Assembly (NCBI RefSeq): GCF_000340215.1 | Contig: NW_006921546.1 | Location: forward strand, 256,788-320,787 | Direction of reading: 5' to 3' | DNA length: 64,000 nt | DNA from: Pseudocercospora fijiensis CIRAD86 | Lineage: Eukaryota > Ascomycota > Dothideomycetes > Mycosphaerellales > Mycosphaerellaceae | In this document: in pieces, positions 48,011 to 60,700 of the stretch | How positions within the stretch are numbered: position 1 is the first letter of the stretch | How the letters are laid out: every line of letters starts with the position of its first letter | Program-made: the position numbers and the translations under genes | Notes under the pieces: model-generated | The model's database searches: none | Told to the model about the DNA's origin: nothing | The model's input: the letters and a program-made list of their open reading frames with translations, nothing else

Positions 48011-49697
48011 CTTAGGCTTAGAGGCCCTCCGCTAGTAGTACTGCCTTAGCTATAGCGGCGTTGTCTAGCCTCGGCGTTGCGTTATACGTTACGGCGTAAC
48101 TAATAAGGCTAGGCTTCGACTAGGTTAGGTAGTAGGGCTAATAGTACTTGTTTACGCGGAACCTATTTATATAAACCCGCCCGCGCGAGGCGTTTAGCTC
48201 TTCTAGTATCTAGCCTATCTTATACTAAGCTCGAAGGGATACTCTAGTATAACTAGTCGATCTCGTCCTAGATCTTATCCCTAAGTTATTAGGTTTAGAT
48301 AACTTATTAATTTAATAGTTGTCTAAATAGCTAGCGTATCTTATTATATAGGACGGCTAGGTTAGTAGCGTTTAGAATTTCGCCGTTAGCGTCCTTCGTA
48401 GCCGCGTTAGCGTTAGCGGCGTTCTAGTTCTCGCGTATCGGGACTTTACGTAGCGCGCCCTCTCGTAGGCATTAGGGCTACGGATTGTCGTAAGCTAGCT
48501 ACTTGCCGTTTCGCTAGTTTTAGGAGGATAGTCCCGCGCTAGCGTTACGTACTCGCTAGTAGTCCGTAACTATACGCCTAGCCTCCGTACCTAGGAAAGC
48601 GTCGACTAACCTATTATAGCGCTACTAGCGAGGAGGCAGATTACGCTCTACGCTAGGTTCTATATATACCGAGTCTATACGCTAGGCATCTAGGTCTATA
48701 TCTTGTAATATATCGGCGGCGTACTCGGCCGATAGGAGCGGGAGTAAAGGCTCTTATTATCGGGGTCCTTACTACTATATCTTAGGACCTTAATACTAGA
48801 GCTTAGGACCTAACGGAGAGGACTCTAGGCTACTCGGGGCCGGAAGCTCTTACTATTCGGGCTTAGGGCTCTATTGCTCTATATCCTCCTATTTAGGCTC
48901 GATAGAACCCGGTAAGGTAGGACTACTCGGAACTAATAGCTCTAAGGCACGAAGTTCTCGTAGGCCTAGGGGAAAAACAATCGGTAAGGACCTATAACGT
49001 ACGTACGTAACTCGTCGTATACTAGCTACTAAAATCGTCTAGCGGCGGCGTAGTTATAGACTAGTGTCCGGACTTGCACTTATAGGCACTACTATATCTA
49101 GTAAAGGCGGTACTAGTTCTAGAGTAGGAGCCGCTAAGTCGTTAGGTTCTATCGTATCTAAAATAGCACGTTCGTTATAGAGTACAATTAGCGTCTTCGC
49201 TACTACCGTAACTAAAGAGCGGTTAACTACCTAATCCTAGGGGAAACCGAGGGTAGTACTACCTCTAGCGTCCGAGAGTTTTCGTAGTATATATTCTTCT
49301 AGGGGCTAATAATAAGTAGTAATTATTGTAACGACTACTATTAACGAGTCTCTCTGTTTCTAGTATACTAATTTAGCGTAACCGGCGTTAGCTAAGAACT
49401 CTTTATAGCAAAAAGCGATGTTTAACGAGTAGGCGTCTAAATCGGGGCGTACGGAAGCTAGTATATTTGTAAAATAAGCGTAGGCTCGGTAATCTTATAA
49501 ATATAGGATAAGTATAGAGTTAAGGAACTAGACGAAAGTCGGGTAACTATCGGGGTGCTTACAAGCTCTTGCCTCGACTAGTGCCCGCTTCGGTAGGTAT
49601 TAGTATTAAGTAAACAAACCTAAATAAGGAAGGCAGGCCGCCTAGTCTAGCAATTAGAGGGCTATAGGGCGCTGTTAGTATATATTTATATATATAC
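48011..49697 (-). other. upstream part of element D, possible coding
   Basis: On the - strand, near 49620-49380, a frame with RIP stops reads LPKRALVEARACKHPDSYPT, LNSILILYL, AYAYFTNILASVRPDLDAYS. A Pro/Ser/Leu-rich part follows (48960-48700). This may be the N-terminal part of gag or a separate ORF of D. No LTR was recognised. It ends in a TA-rich run (49681-49697) at the edge of element G. Confidence 0.45.
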
Positions 49698-49973
49698 TAA
49701 AGGACGGAAACTAACACTACCACTACTACTTGTAGCAATAGTATAGGCTACCGAGGGTAACATAACCTATAGCAATATAGGCAGCTATGTTTAGCAAGAT
49801 AGGATGACGAGACTATCGCTTAGGCTAATAACTAGGGCCCTACAATATAGGCATTGTAGAAGTGTAACATAAACAATGTACTGTACGAGGCTAATGATCT
49901 ATCTATAATACAGAAGGAGGCCTCTTATATAGGCTTAAAACTAGCCTATAGGTATAGGGCCGGTTACTAGCCA
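49698..49973 (-). repeat. 3' LTR of element G
   Basis: 276 bp, equal in length to 61678-61953 and nearly identical. The sense start TGGCTAG keeps its TG, next to the polypurine tract. Confidence 0.92.
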
Positions 49974-49975
49974 AT

Positions 49976-49990
49976 ATCCCTCCCTTTCTT
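49976..49990 (-). other. polypurine tract of element G
   Basis: On the - strand GAAGAAAGGGAGGGA lies directly before the 3' LTR, as expected for plus-strand priming. It is also kept in the truncated copy (about 62422-62436). Confidence 0.8.
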
Positions 49991-50084
49991 CGTATCTAAC
50001 TAGACACGTTTTACATTATGCGCGCTTAAAACAAACATGTATGCATCCTTAGCGCTCTTAGCTAAGGCTATTCTTAGAACTCCG

Positions 50085-50110
50085 TAATAATACCCCCGGG
50101 GTAGTATTAA
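50085..50110 (-). repeat. C5G4 palindrome at end of third ORF of G
   Basis: TAATAATACCCCC then GGGGTAGTATTAA on the + strand. On the - strand its TAA (50109-50107) is in frame with the third ORF and may be its stop. Confidence 0.85.
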
Positions 50111-52970
50111 TCCTAGATACTATAATTATATAAAAACAACTTCCTAAGCAACACTATATAGACTTACTATTGCTTTAACGCGCCGTAATCCTTACTAGTA
50201 ATAACCTTATCTGCTAGTCGGTTCTCGAAATCTCCTCCGTATACGTTGAAGCTATTAGTACCGAAGTACTATCCCTCGTAGAAAGCTTAATTAACGAGGA
50301 GGTTAGCAGCCTTTTTAGTCGTAGCTTTCTCCTAATCGTACAGATATTCCTTAAGTCCTTCGTTATTAAGCTAGAGGATCTATTTAACTTCGTTCTAAAT
50401 AACGTAACTTAACTAAGGAATCCTACTAACTAGGGCGTCGGAGATATAGCCGAGGCCTTCGACTAAGATAGCCGTAGGGAAAGCGAATAGTACGAAGGAG
50501 TTAGAGGCTAGGAGGGCGGTCAGATTGCGGTATGCTTTAGCAACCTAAGAGACTGTTAAGTTCTCGTAGCCCTTAACCTTAGTGCCGTCAATAACGCGAG
50601 AGTAGCCTAGGTTAATTAATATACGGTTGCTCTTAGTCTTTAGATTACTATATAGTAGGTATAGCATCTAAATAGAGACCTCGCACTCCTTTAGAGGGTT
50701 AAGGATCCACTCCGCTTTACGCCCCTTACTATTAGGCTAACTATCGAATATATAGTCGAGGTCGTCGTCGGTAAGGTACTTGTTAGTAAGCTTGCCGATC
50801 TTGCTTAGTAGGACTAGGCTACGAGCCTTAAGCTTCTTAACCTAGTTCGCAAAGACCTCGGGCTAATATATGCCTTCGACAATAGTAGAGTAGCTAGTCT
50901 TATCCTTAGATATAAGGCAGACCTTAATGCGTAGGTAACTAGTACCCTCGCTAGCTACGAGCTTAACTATATCTTGTCCGAGACGAGTAGACTCCTTAGA
51001 AGGACAGTTTTCGTAAGTACCGCTAACCTTAAAGAACTTAGTAGGCTTAGGGATAGAGATAAGCTCGTATACGTAATTAGGTCGAAGGGCGATAGCTAAG
51101 AGCTATAGGATAGGGTGCTAGCGGACGATTTAGTTGCTTATACTATAAGTTTGAAGGGCATTACGGCCTTCTTACTTAGACTTAGGTATCGTACGCATGT
51201 ACTAAAGGTACATTTTAAACTCCTCCTATATTAGGTCGATAAGGAAAGGAAGATATGCTCTACGAGGCTCTTACAACTAACTAAAGACTTAAGGGAAGAT
51301 AGCATTGCTAGTCTAGCGAAAGCGGTCGAAGGAGGTGCCTTAGCTAAGGATGCCGGTAACGAACTTGCTCTAGCGATCCGTTAGCGTAAGGGCGCGAGTA
51401 ATAGTACTAGTAGGGTTAAACGCGTAGAGTCCTAGAGATGTCGGGGCGGCAATAGGGCGTCTAGGAAACTAGTTAGTATAGGCCTAATCATCCTTAAGGG
51501 TAGCGAAGGCGTCTTAATTAGGAACCTCGCGACTAATCTTTAATAGGCGACCGACGAGGACACTCGCCTTAGCACTAGTATAGAGACTACAGACCTTAGC
51601 GGCCTTCTTAATATAGTTAGTATACATAGAGAACGGCTCTTCTCCTAGCTTACTAAGGTCGTTAAGCTATTAATAGATAGAGAGGGCGGTAGGAGCTTCG
51701 CCTATTACGGCTTTAGGAACTATATCGATCTTAGTAATAAGGTACGTAATAGAGTCGCCCTTGCAAGAACTATAGATGTTCTTAGTTAACAGGATCGGCG
51801 AGAGCCCTCTATCTCTACGCTCGCTAAAGGAGCCTTCGGAGGAGATATCTTCTAGTAGTACATCTAGTATATTAATATCCGAGTTACTATAGTTAGTACT
51901 AGAAGGGGCGCTATACTTCTTAGTAGCCTTACGGAGGGCCTAGCGAGTATGCAATGCCTTCTTATACGCTACTTCGGCCTTAGCGCGCTCGTCCTTAACT
52001 TCCTAAGGGACCTTACGGTTACGGGTCGAGCGACGGTCTTAAGCCTATATCTCCGTAGCGAGCGCGAGACTAGCAGCCGTATCGGCCTCTATTTCTAGGC
52101 GAAGAGCCTTACGTTTAAGGATATTAACGATAGGAGCCTCTTAACCTTTAACAATAAAGCCTATACTATTAATGCGATAGCCCTTCTCTTTTAGTAGATC
52201 CTTAGTTGTCTATACGTTAAGATCGACCTAGATAATCGTATCGTAGTGCTTCTTCTAGTAGGCTATCGTAAAGTCGTTAAGCGTAAAGGATAGGTTGAGT
52301 AACTACTTACCTACCTTCTTGCTAGCGGTAGATATACGATAGATTATAGTACGGGAAAGATACTCGGCGCCCTAACGACGGACCTTGTATTTGTTAACGA
52401 ACGAAGAGACCTGCTTAGTACGCTCTTATCTACCGTAGGCGAAGTTAACAAGGCTCTTAGGAAGACTACTTAGTCCTCCCTAATGTTCGAAGGCCTAGTC
52501 GAGGGTCTTAAAGCGTAAACGAATCTAGGTACCGGCCGTCTTAAGGCTATAGACGATAGGAAAGGCTTGTTCGATATCTATATCGTTAAGGACCTCGCGC
52601 TTAAAGATACGCTTACCGATAGACTAACGCAAGTTGTTTATACTGTACGCAACTAAGATAGTAGCCTTCTTAATGTTCCTATTAATAACGCGTAGTAGGG
52701 TGCGAGCGTTCCGGATCTTCTCTTAAGGGTCTTTAAGGGCGGTAACGATCTAGAAGCAGTGCTCGAGGCTAGTTATAGTAGCTAAGGCGCTATCGGAGGG
52801 GGCTTCGATCGGGACTAGTACGCCTAGGTTTAGGGCTAGTAGGTTGCTACTACTACTAGCGCCTAGCGGATTTAGGGCGCCGGAAGATATCTTAGTCGAC
52901 CGGAGCGGAAAGGAGTTAGTAACGAGCTTGCAAAAACGTTCGTAGCTTGTTAATAATAATTAAAGGATTT
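50107..52970 (-). pseudogene. third ORF of element G, function unknown (about 950 codons)
   Basis: One frame (codons starting at positions divisible by 3) is checked at both ends, 52911 and 50250, so there is no net frameshift over 2.8 kb. The start is unclear. Legible parts: TSYERFCKLVTNSFPLRSTK (near 52940), RIFKREVLNDIDIE, FVNKYKVRR, SMYTNYIKKAAKVCSLYTSA (near 51620), KFFKVSGTYENCPSKESTRL (near 51010), KYLTDDDLDYIFDS (near 50770), SNSFVLFAFPTAILVEGLGY (near 50480), NVYGGDFENRLADKVITSKD (near 50230). I recognise no RT, integrase, protease or zinc-finger motif. One hydrophobic stretch near 50490-50440 could span a membrane. Its place after pol is where env sits in retroviruses, but there is no other sign of env. 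The C-terminal part is repeated in the copy at 62600-63530. Confidence 0.7.
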
Positions 52971-53312
52971 AGATAGAAGAGGGGGGGGGGTAGGCGGTAG
53001 TAAGTTAGTTAGTATTCGAGTAGAAGAAAGAGCTTAGAAGGCTCGCCTTAAATAGGGTACGAAGGTAGCGTAGTCCGTATATTCCGGTAAAGCAAACGGA
53101 TAACGATTATATATAGACCCTAAAAAGTAAAGCTATATACGAGACTCCTTTATTAGTAGGGCAGCTAAAGTTTAACAATCGATCTAGCTAATTGCTAGTA
53201 GCGACTACGCGCCTTTTATTAACCTCTAGCTTTCGTAGATTCCCGCGTACTCGAAATGTAACTAGTTAGTTCGAGTACCTAGTAGTAATCTATAGTAGTA
53301 AGACTAGCGGGA

Positions 53313-53339
53313 CTAATAATACCCCCGGGGTAGTATTAG
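53313..53339 (-). repeat. C5G4 palindrome before third ORF of G
   Basis: Left arm CTAATAATACCCCC, right arm GGGGTAGTATTAG: an almost perfect inverted repeat. Confidence 0.88.
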
Positions 53340-53741
53340 CTCTTCTCTAGAGATACTCGGCAACTAGGAGCAAATCGCCTAGGCCTAGCGCAGCTTGTAT
53401 TAGCCTATAGCACTGTCGTTATAGATGTAGCATTACCTTTTATAGTAGCAGGTATATAAACGTGGCCCGTGCGTTCTTCTTTCTTCTAGACACTAAGCTT
53501 AGCGGCCTAAGGTCCCTATTCTTAGAGGCTATAGGCCTAGGTTACTATATCTATCTAAGAGCTAGGAAGGGAGAGGAATCCTCCCTTTCTTAGTGTCCTA
53601 CGTAGCTAGTGCTAATTAGGGTAGGAACATCCTCTAGCAGAGTATCTTGTTATCGTTATTACTTAAGGAAGGTTGCTAGAGTCTAGGAATCTAGAGGGAA
53701 GTAGTCCTAGAAGGGTAGAGGGGTTAGGTTCGGCTATCTTC
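53340..53741. other. spacer of element G between two palindromes
   Basis: About 400 bp bracketed by palindromes at 53313 and 53742, with no gene seen. A G-run (GGGGGGGGGG, 52981-52990) lies further on, toward the third ORF. The spacer could hold a promoter or splice signals for the third ORF, but none was identified. Confidence 0.5.
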
Positions 53742-53768
53742 CTAATGCTACCCCCGGGATATTATTAG
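53742..53768 (-). repeat. C5G4 palindrome after pol of G
   Basis: Left arm CTAATGCTACCCCC, right part GGGATATTATTAG. It follows the pol stop by about 260 bp. Confidence 0.82.
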
Positions 53769-54024
53769 GAAAACACGCCTCGTATAGTTCTATCTAAGGA
53801 AATAAGAGCGAAGGAATAAAGTTATAGCAACATTAATCGAAGGTAAAGGCAAAAGCAAAAGACAACAATAGGATAAACTAAAAGCAACAAACGAGAGCAT
53901 AAATATTAGTAGGAACAGACAATAGGTAAGGACTAAAGGTATAGGGCGGTACTGTATTAATAGCGCGGAGAACGATCGACAAGAGCAAGGAAGTAACGTA
54001 GTAGAGGCAAGGAAGAGCAAGCAA

Positions 54025-57000
54025 TTATTTAGTCTCGGGATCTAGCTATAATTCTAGGCGGTCTTCGTCGCTAGACTAGTTAGGTTCCTCGGAGTTAGAG
54101 TTAGATAGCTAGAAGTCTAGTTTACTATTAGAATCGGAATTAACATCGGAAACGCTCTATATATAGTTAATCCGTATATAACCCTCCCTCTGTTCTTAAG
54201 TCATTCCTAATAGCTTACTAAGACGAATCTAGGGATAGGCATAGCTCTTAGGCAGAACAGGATCTATAATAGCGGTAGGGTCCTCCTCCCGATAGGTATC
54301 TAAGGACGGTAGAGGGTCTATAGAGGCACTAACTTCCTCCTCGGTCGGCGGAGGGCGGGCAGGTTCGCGTAACTTAACAATCTTCTTTAGATTAGCCCGA
54401 GGGTAAGAGTGCTTCAAGGTGGCACTATCTAGCTCCTAAAGAAGGTATACGGAACCCGAGTGAAGGACCTCCTTTACTCTATAAGGACCCTTCTACTTAA
54501 AGGCTAGCTTGTAGGAGTAACTATACTCTAGTTCGGACCGGTATAGAAGGACTATATCGCTAACCTTTAGAGGCTCCTAATTAATAGTATTATAGTTATC
54601 GAAATACTACTTAGCCTCTTTACGAAGGCGCCGTTGTCGAGCAAGTCCCTCCTAAGAAGTAGTAGTTATATCCTTAAGAGCCTTAGCGCGTAGGGTAAGA
54701 AGATCTACCCTAGTACGAATAGACCCCTAATCGTAAACGCCGTGCGTGCGGTAGGACAATTTAATAGGAAGAACGGCGTCCCTCCTAATTATAAGTTCCG
54801 CTAGTATAAGTCTAGTCGTATCGATAATAGTAGTTCGGTCCGCCTAGAGAAGGGCTAAGACGCGGGTAGAAATGGGAACTAATCTATCGCTACTATTAGT
54901 TATCTTAGACAGGGCATTAATTAACGACCGATAGCCGCGCTTAATAATAGTATTCGACTAGGGATAGTACGGGGAGATACGAACGTTCTTAGCCTTATAC
55001 GAAACAAGTAGCGCTTAAACCTCCTTAGCTATATTGTTCGTAGCGTTATCTAAGATAACCTCGTAAGGTGTTCCCTAGCGGCAAAACAGATCCTTAAACA
55101 GGAAGGTAGCTATGTTACGGGCATTAATAGCACCGCAACCCTTGTAGAAATAATAGGCCTCCGGCTATCGAGAAAGACCCTCTCGAATAATATATAGGCT
55201 ATTATTGCGGCTAAGATAGACCCTATCGCTATACTACCGCTCCCTAACTAACTAGGTAGCAGGGATACGCAGCTCTCCTAGACGCCGGTAGCTATTCCTA
55301 AAGTTGCACTTAGGACAGCTCTTATAGTAGCGGGAGACATTAGCCTATACGCCGTCCTACTAGTAGCGTCGACGAAGGATATCGAAGGTGCCCTCCGCCG
55401 CCCGGTAGCCGAGCTTATCGTAAACAGAGCGAAGGATTTCTTGTCGGGCTGCTAGATCGTTAATAATACGCTAGAGCGGTATATTGATTATAGCCTATCG
55501 CTAAAGGATACAATCTTTAATAAGGAACCTCTAAGAATAGCGAATAACACGACGGTATTAACTCCTTAATAGACTAGGAGCTCTCTTCGTCTAGGTAAGG
55601 AAGTAGGCGATATTATAGGAATCGTCGGAGTAGATCCTATTAAGGATATTATCCCTACCTAGTTCGCCCGCCTTAGTATCGTCCTAGTCCTCGCCGCTAG
55701 TAGTAGGGTCTTCGTTAGGCTAGTTACTAGGTTAGTCGTCGGTAGTAGACCTAGTAATTACCGGTATAGCGTTGATATAGAAGGTAGTAAAGAAGGTACG
55801 GTTAATAACCGCGTCGACATCCTCTTCTTCTATTATCTCGGCGATGTCTTCTTCTATAGTAGGCCTTCTAGAAAGGCTATCCGGTCTAGTATGCTTCTTG
55901 CTAGGGATATAGAAGACGTCGAAATTAAATAAATGGATCTAGGCAACCTACCGAGCTATCGTAGAGTTAGGCAGGTCGGAGGCTATACGGTTAAGTTAAT
56001 AGACTAGCGTCTAAGCGTCGACTTCTAGGCGAAAGAACACTCTAAAGAGCTAAGGCCGGAACTTCTTAAGAGCCTTGTAGACACTAAGGCACTCTCGCTT
56101 GCTAGTATCGTATCGGGCCTCGATAGGTTTCTATAGACCGGACTCGTACCGGACAGGGTAACGTAAGGAGGGCTCCTTACGATTATACTATATTAGTATC
56201 TCGCCGTAGCCTTCCCCGCTCGAGTCGATAGCAACAATTAGTAGACCTACGCCTTCCGAGTAGTTAATAGAGGTAAGCGCAGGCGCGCTAACAAGTGCCT
56301 TAGTAACCTTGTCCTTAGCGGCTTAGTAAACGGAGGTCTATTTAAACTCTATATCCTTCTTAAGTAAGGCGTATAGAGGCTTATATACTAACGCAAAGTT
56401 TTCGACCTAGATACGGAAGTAGGAGACTACTCTAAGCTAGATTTAGACATCTTTCTAATAGGTAGGGTCGGGCTAGGACACAATCTTTAGGACCCGTATA
56501 TTGTTAGGATAGCGGCCGTTCTTATTAGTTACAAACCCGACAATGTTTATTCGTTTGCATAGGAGCTAAAGCTTCTCCCTATATACCGTTAGGTTAGCTC
56601 GCTCTAGGTCGTAAAGGACACTATCGAGGTTCTAAATGTGTTCGAGAAAGAACCTGCGGATGCTAGGCTCTACTTCTTTATTATCGTACCTAGTTTTAGG
56701 GCCCTTAATACCGATGTCGTCGAGGAAAGGCATCGCTATATAGGAGATATAGGCCGCGAGGACTTGGTTTATAATGCGAACGAACTAGGCTACGGAGTTA
56801 GTTGCCCCTTAGGGAAGGGTAGTTTGTCTATATAGCCTAAGAGGTGTCTCGAAACTAGTAAGGTCCCGGCTGTTAGGGTAGAGAGGTATCTAGTCGTAGC
56901 CCGAGAACACATTAACTAGCGAGGCTACTATACAGTTAGTAAAGGCTTCTAAGAACCTATTAGTCTCTAGAGGAAGATTAGTATCTCTAATCGTAACTAT

Positions 57001-57762
57001 ATTAAACTTCTATATAGCGTTAATTAGCCGATACTTCTTTAGCTCCCTAGGAGCTGTCTTCTTCTAAACTAGGAAGTATAGATTGCGATACGAGGCATAG
57101 GAAGGCTCTAAGGTGCTAGCCTTTACACGCTGCCGTATTATGTCCTTAACTATACCTCTTAGGCTTAGGTTTAGCTTAAACCCTAGGTAAGCCTAAGGCT
57201 TATACTCGATCGTTCGGATCCTCTATAGAGGGGCAACCTCCGGGTTAATCCTACCTAGATACGTAAAGTTATATGCTAATACGGCTTCGCGGTTGTATAG
57301 AAGCTCGTATAGCAAATCTAGTTTAAGATCCGAAAGCTCGATACTAGGTTTAATATTCGCTAGTCTCTCCGGCGTTAGCCTCGATCCCCTAGGAATAGCG
57401 GAGAACTTTTTAGTAATGTACCTCTAGTCGTATAGACTATCCCTAGGTGTTAATATCGCCTCGCGGTTAAGGCACTTTTATCGCTAGTTAGGATTCCCGC
57501 TAGGATTAGACCTATCGGTTATATATACGCTGCCTTTTACGGGCTTAATCTTGTTAGCTACCCTCTTGTATAGGGTATATACACTAACCGCTCGTAATAC
57601 CCGAGCCCTCTCTCTTTAACGTTAGGCCCGGAGATTGGCGCAATAGAACAGCGCGTAAACTTTATTAGAAGTCTCCTTAAGTCGGTAGGTATATAGCTAG
57701 TAATCCTAATTTATAATTCCGGCGAAAACGTTAGATTCCTAATAACACCCCCGGGGTAGTAT
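54025..57762 (-). pseudogene. pol relic of element G (RT-RNase H-integrase)
   Basis: A 1246-codon frame from ATA 57762 (possibly ATG before RIP) to TAA 54027. Its register was checked at 57762, 56733, 54417 and 54045: all are the same, so no net frameshift. RT: AMPFLDDIGIKGPKTRYDN with FLDD at about 56727-56716, intact. RNase H lies around 56260-55900. Integrase: HHCC part near 55430-55280 (GYRAAEGTFDILRRRY, then SCPKCNFRN), a catalytic Asp near 55050 (PYEVILDNATNN), and a C-terminal part near 54540-54400. An acidic, Pro-rich tail includes an unbroken stretch at 54417-54229 and ends LDPETK. The open frame at 54020-53790 lies after the stop and in another register. Family: a Gypsy-like lineage with FLDD in place of the common YxDD. 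Confidence 0.88.
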
Positions 57763-57765
57763 TAG
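57739..57765 (-). repeat. C5G4 palindrome at gag-protease/pol junction of G
   Basis: Left arm CTAATAACACCCCC, right arm GGGGTAGTATTAG on the + strand. On the - strand it contains TAATA: TAA (57764-57762) is in the gag-protease frame, and the overlapping ATA (57762-57760, probably ATG before RIP) is in the pol frame. Confidence 0.85.
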
Positions 57766-60700
57766 CTCGGCGCTCTAATTAGTTAGTTCGGATTCGGGCT
57801 CGGGTAGATCCGCTTCCGGCGGCGATGCCTACGATAGCATTATTACCGAGATTCGTGTACTAGGTTGTCGTTGCCGTATTATTATACTCGCTATCGCTTC
57901 GAGTATTCGCCTCCTTAATATAGAGCCTAGAAACTTGCCTTAACGTACGGAGCGGCGCACCTCTAGATATAACCTATTTAAGCTATACTAACTTATAGCG
58001 TAGATTGCCGGTCTTATAACCGCGCTATAGCGTTTCCCGAAGAGCGCTTAGAAGCAGTAAGGATATCCTCGTAGGACTTGTAGCTAGTGTTTCCGACATA
58101 ACTAGTAAATACGACTCAATTACCCTTCTAGTTAGCGATAGTTCCTTCTTAGGAGCTATCGTCGCAGTTGCGCTAGACACCCCGGGTTATACGAGACTAT
58201 AGACGACCTAGAATGATTAGCGTGTTCGGGTTAGCGGCAATCTAGAAGGTAAAGGAAAAGCATATGCCGAAGGCGTCTACTATAACATTGTAGTAGGCAC
58301 CTACTAGCGCAACCTCCCTATTTACTCCCTATATACTAAGGGAAATATCTCTATTTATTGGCAGTCGGAGTTGTTTAGCCTAGCGCTTACTTATAATAAG
58401 TAACTCTGAACTATTATTAAGCATTGCTAGCAACTGCTAACTATAGCTTCCGATAGTGACTTAAATATAGATAGCGGGAACGACGGCAAAGGAACGGGTA
58501 ACTACGGAAAGGTCTATATTATTAGGGATAGAGTAAAGTTCCTTAGGTTGAGGAGGTCCTACTCGACCGATTTATTAGCTAGTAAATCGGACAGCCTTAA
58601 TAGAAACTAAAACCGAAGTAGAGTCGGCATTATTATTATCTCCTCGGCCTATCTCCTTAATCCCCTCTTCGTTAGCATTATCGATAGTCTCCTAGCTCTC
58701 GTAGGTCACTAATTCGCCTTCTACTAACTCCTAGGCCCCTAAAAATTTAGGAAGGAACTATAGGAAAGAGACGTCGATATAGTCCTCTCGCCCCTATTTA
58801 CGTCGGAGGGCTGCAAGGTCTTTTATAAAGGTTGCATCGTTAGGAATCCGGCTCTAGAATAGGTTAGTAGGCAAACCGTATGCTAGAAGCTCCCCTATAG
58901 ACACGTTAGACTTGAGGTCTAGGAACTATAAAGCCTAGAAGAGAGTATTTGCCTTTATATCGTAAGAGTTAGTAGGCCCGGCACTATACTTCTTTATATA
59001 CCTATTAAAGCGAAAGCTCTTTAGGTCGGCTAACTTTCGCTTGTAGGCCGGCGGGTTAGCTAGGCCTAGGGTACTACTAAGGTCGGTAGTAGCATCCTCT
59101 ATATCGATATCCGGAGTCTCTAGGACCTCCGGAGAGGCTATACTAGCTCGGGTTGCACGGTCTTTAGCTGTCTAGAGTGTCTTAGTCTTAGCGACTAATT
59201 CTCGCTGTTTCTTAGCCTTATTAGCTACCTACTTCTTAAGTATCCTAGTAGGGGCTGCCGTACTAGGGCGGGTAGGGTTCTACGGGCTCTTGCCCTTGCC
59301 CTAGGACTAGGTTTAGGACGACTGAGTTTAGGACCTTATAGTAGCGTAGACATCTATACTATTCTTAGTAACCGCGTAAACATTAGTAACTGCGTCCGGG
59401 TCCTAAGACACAAAGTTGACTTTAATAGGCTTAGTAGTACTATTACTGCTCCGCTCCTTAACCTGTTTTGCCCTAACCTTCTAAGTTTCTCGTTTAGTAA
59501 TAGCGGCGAGGGTACTATTCCTAGTGTCCTTAAACTCGATCTTGCTACTATACTTCTTCTCTAAAAGACTCCTAAGTTGAGGCAGCTTCGGAGCTCTGCG
59601 ATCCTACTCGAAGTTAATCTTATCGCCGGTGTCGGTATAGTAGAACCGACTATTTACTTATATAACGAGCTTCCTCTTAAGAAGCTCTTTCTAGATAGGG
59701 TAGTCTAATTGAATATATTTAAAACCGCCGCATATCTAGCACTTACTATCTAAGTTAGAATAGATCTTCCGTATAGCGTAGACGTTAACTAAAGGGGCCT
59801 TAGGGTAGTTAGGATCGGAGACCTAGTAGACTAGTAGTATATCCTTTAGTATACTAGTATTAAGGACCTCCCTAACTCGCTATAGTGCTTTCGCATTAAG
59901 GTTAAGCTAGGCTAGGGATTTAGCTAAGTCCGTAACGTCCTAAGAATGCTTAGTAACGGTAGGAGTTACGGTACTAGGACTACTTTGCGATTTAGGAAGA
60001 AACTTAGGCCCCCTAGTTCCCGAGGCATCGTTCCTTACCTAGGCTAGGTTATTCCGGTCCTCGCCGTAAATGAACTTCTTTGCGTTAGCGGAGCTATTAA
60101 TGTCGTCCTTAATAGCCTCTAGGACCTCTTTATACTTCCTAAAGGTCTCGGGATTGGCTTCGCTAAGCTTATAGCGACGGAAGATACGCTTAGCCGTAGA
60201 CTACGGCAACCCTTTAAGGAGTAGCCTCGTTCTCTAAGAATTCTCGAGGTCCTACTAGTCGATGCCGTCCGCTAACTTAACAAACTCGCGGACGTACTCC
60301 TTTAGGTCGTTATCTTCGGTGCGCCTCTCTATATAGAGGTTCTTAAGCTACGTACGACTACCTTTAATGCGACGGCTGTCGCGATCCCGATACTCCCTTA
60401 TAAAGGCCTATTTAAAGACCTCCTAGTCGGCATTAGACTTGTCGTCCTTTTCTAGGTAGCTAACTAGGGTCCTAAGGGTTCGGTAAAGCTTAGTAATAGT
60501 AGTCCTCGTAAGGGACCGGACCTTGTACTAGTCCGACTCCTCTTCGAGTCCGTACTCGGCTAAGTTGTCCTTAAAGCGTTCTACGTGCGCCGTAGCGTTC
60601 TACCCTTCGAACAAAGGGTTCCTACTGCTTCCTAGCTCTAGCGGGCGACGCCTGTTCTAACGGAGAAGGTTAGTTTGCCCTTAAATTATCTTTATAACGA

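Larger units (their letters stand above)
35228..49697 (-). mobile_element. LTR retrotransposon D (Ty3/Gypsy), truncated and split by C
   Basis: Two parts, 35228-39180 (pol) and 46368 to about 49697 (gag and upstream), on either side of element C with its TSD CCTCT. The order gag then PR-RT-RH-IN on the - strand gives Ty3/Gypsy. No LTR pair was found. The left end is cut by a MITE-like repeat, and the right end meets the LTR of element G. Confidence 0.75.

Noticed and set aside
50107..52970. Calling the third ORF of G an envelope gene
   Set aside because: Only its position after pol and one hydrophobic stretch suggest it. No signal peptide, cleavage site or fusion motif is visible.
53790..54020. 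76-codon hydrophobic open frame on the - strand, like a membrane protein
   Set aside because: It lies just after the pol stop in another register. Hydrophobicity follows from T-rich DNA, and nothing supports translation.
56638..56835. 65-codon open frame on the + strand
   Set aside because: Antisense to the RT domain of G, where the FLDD motif is read on the - strand.
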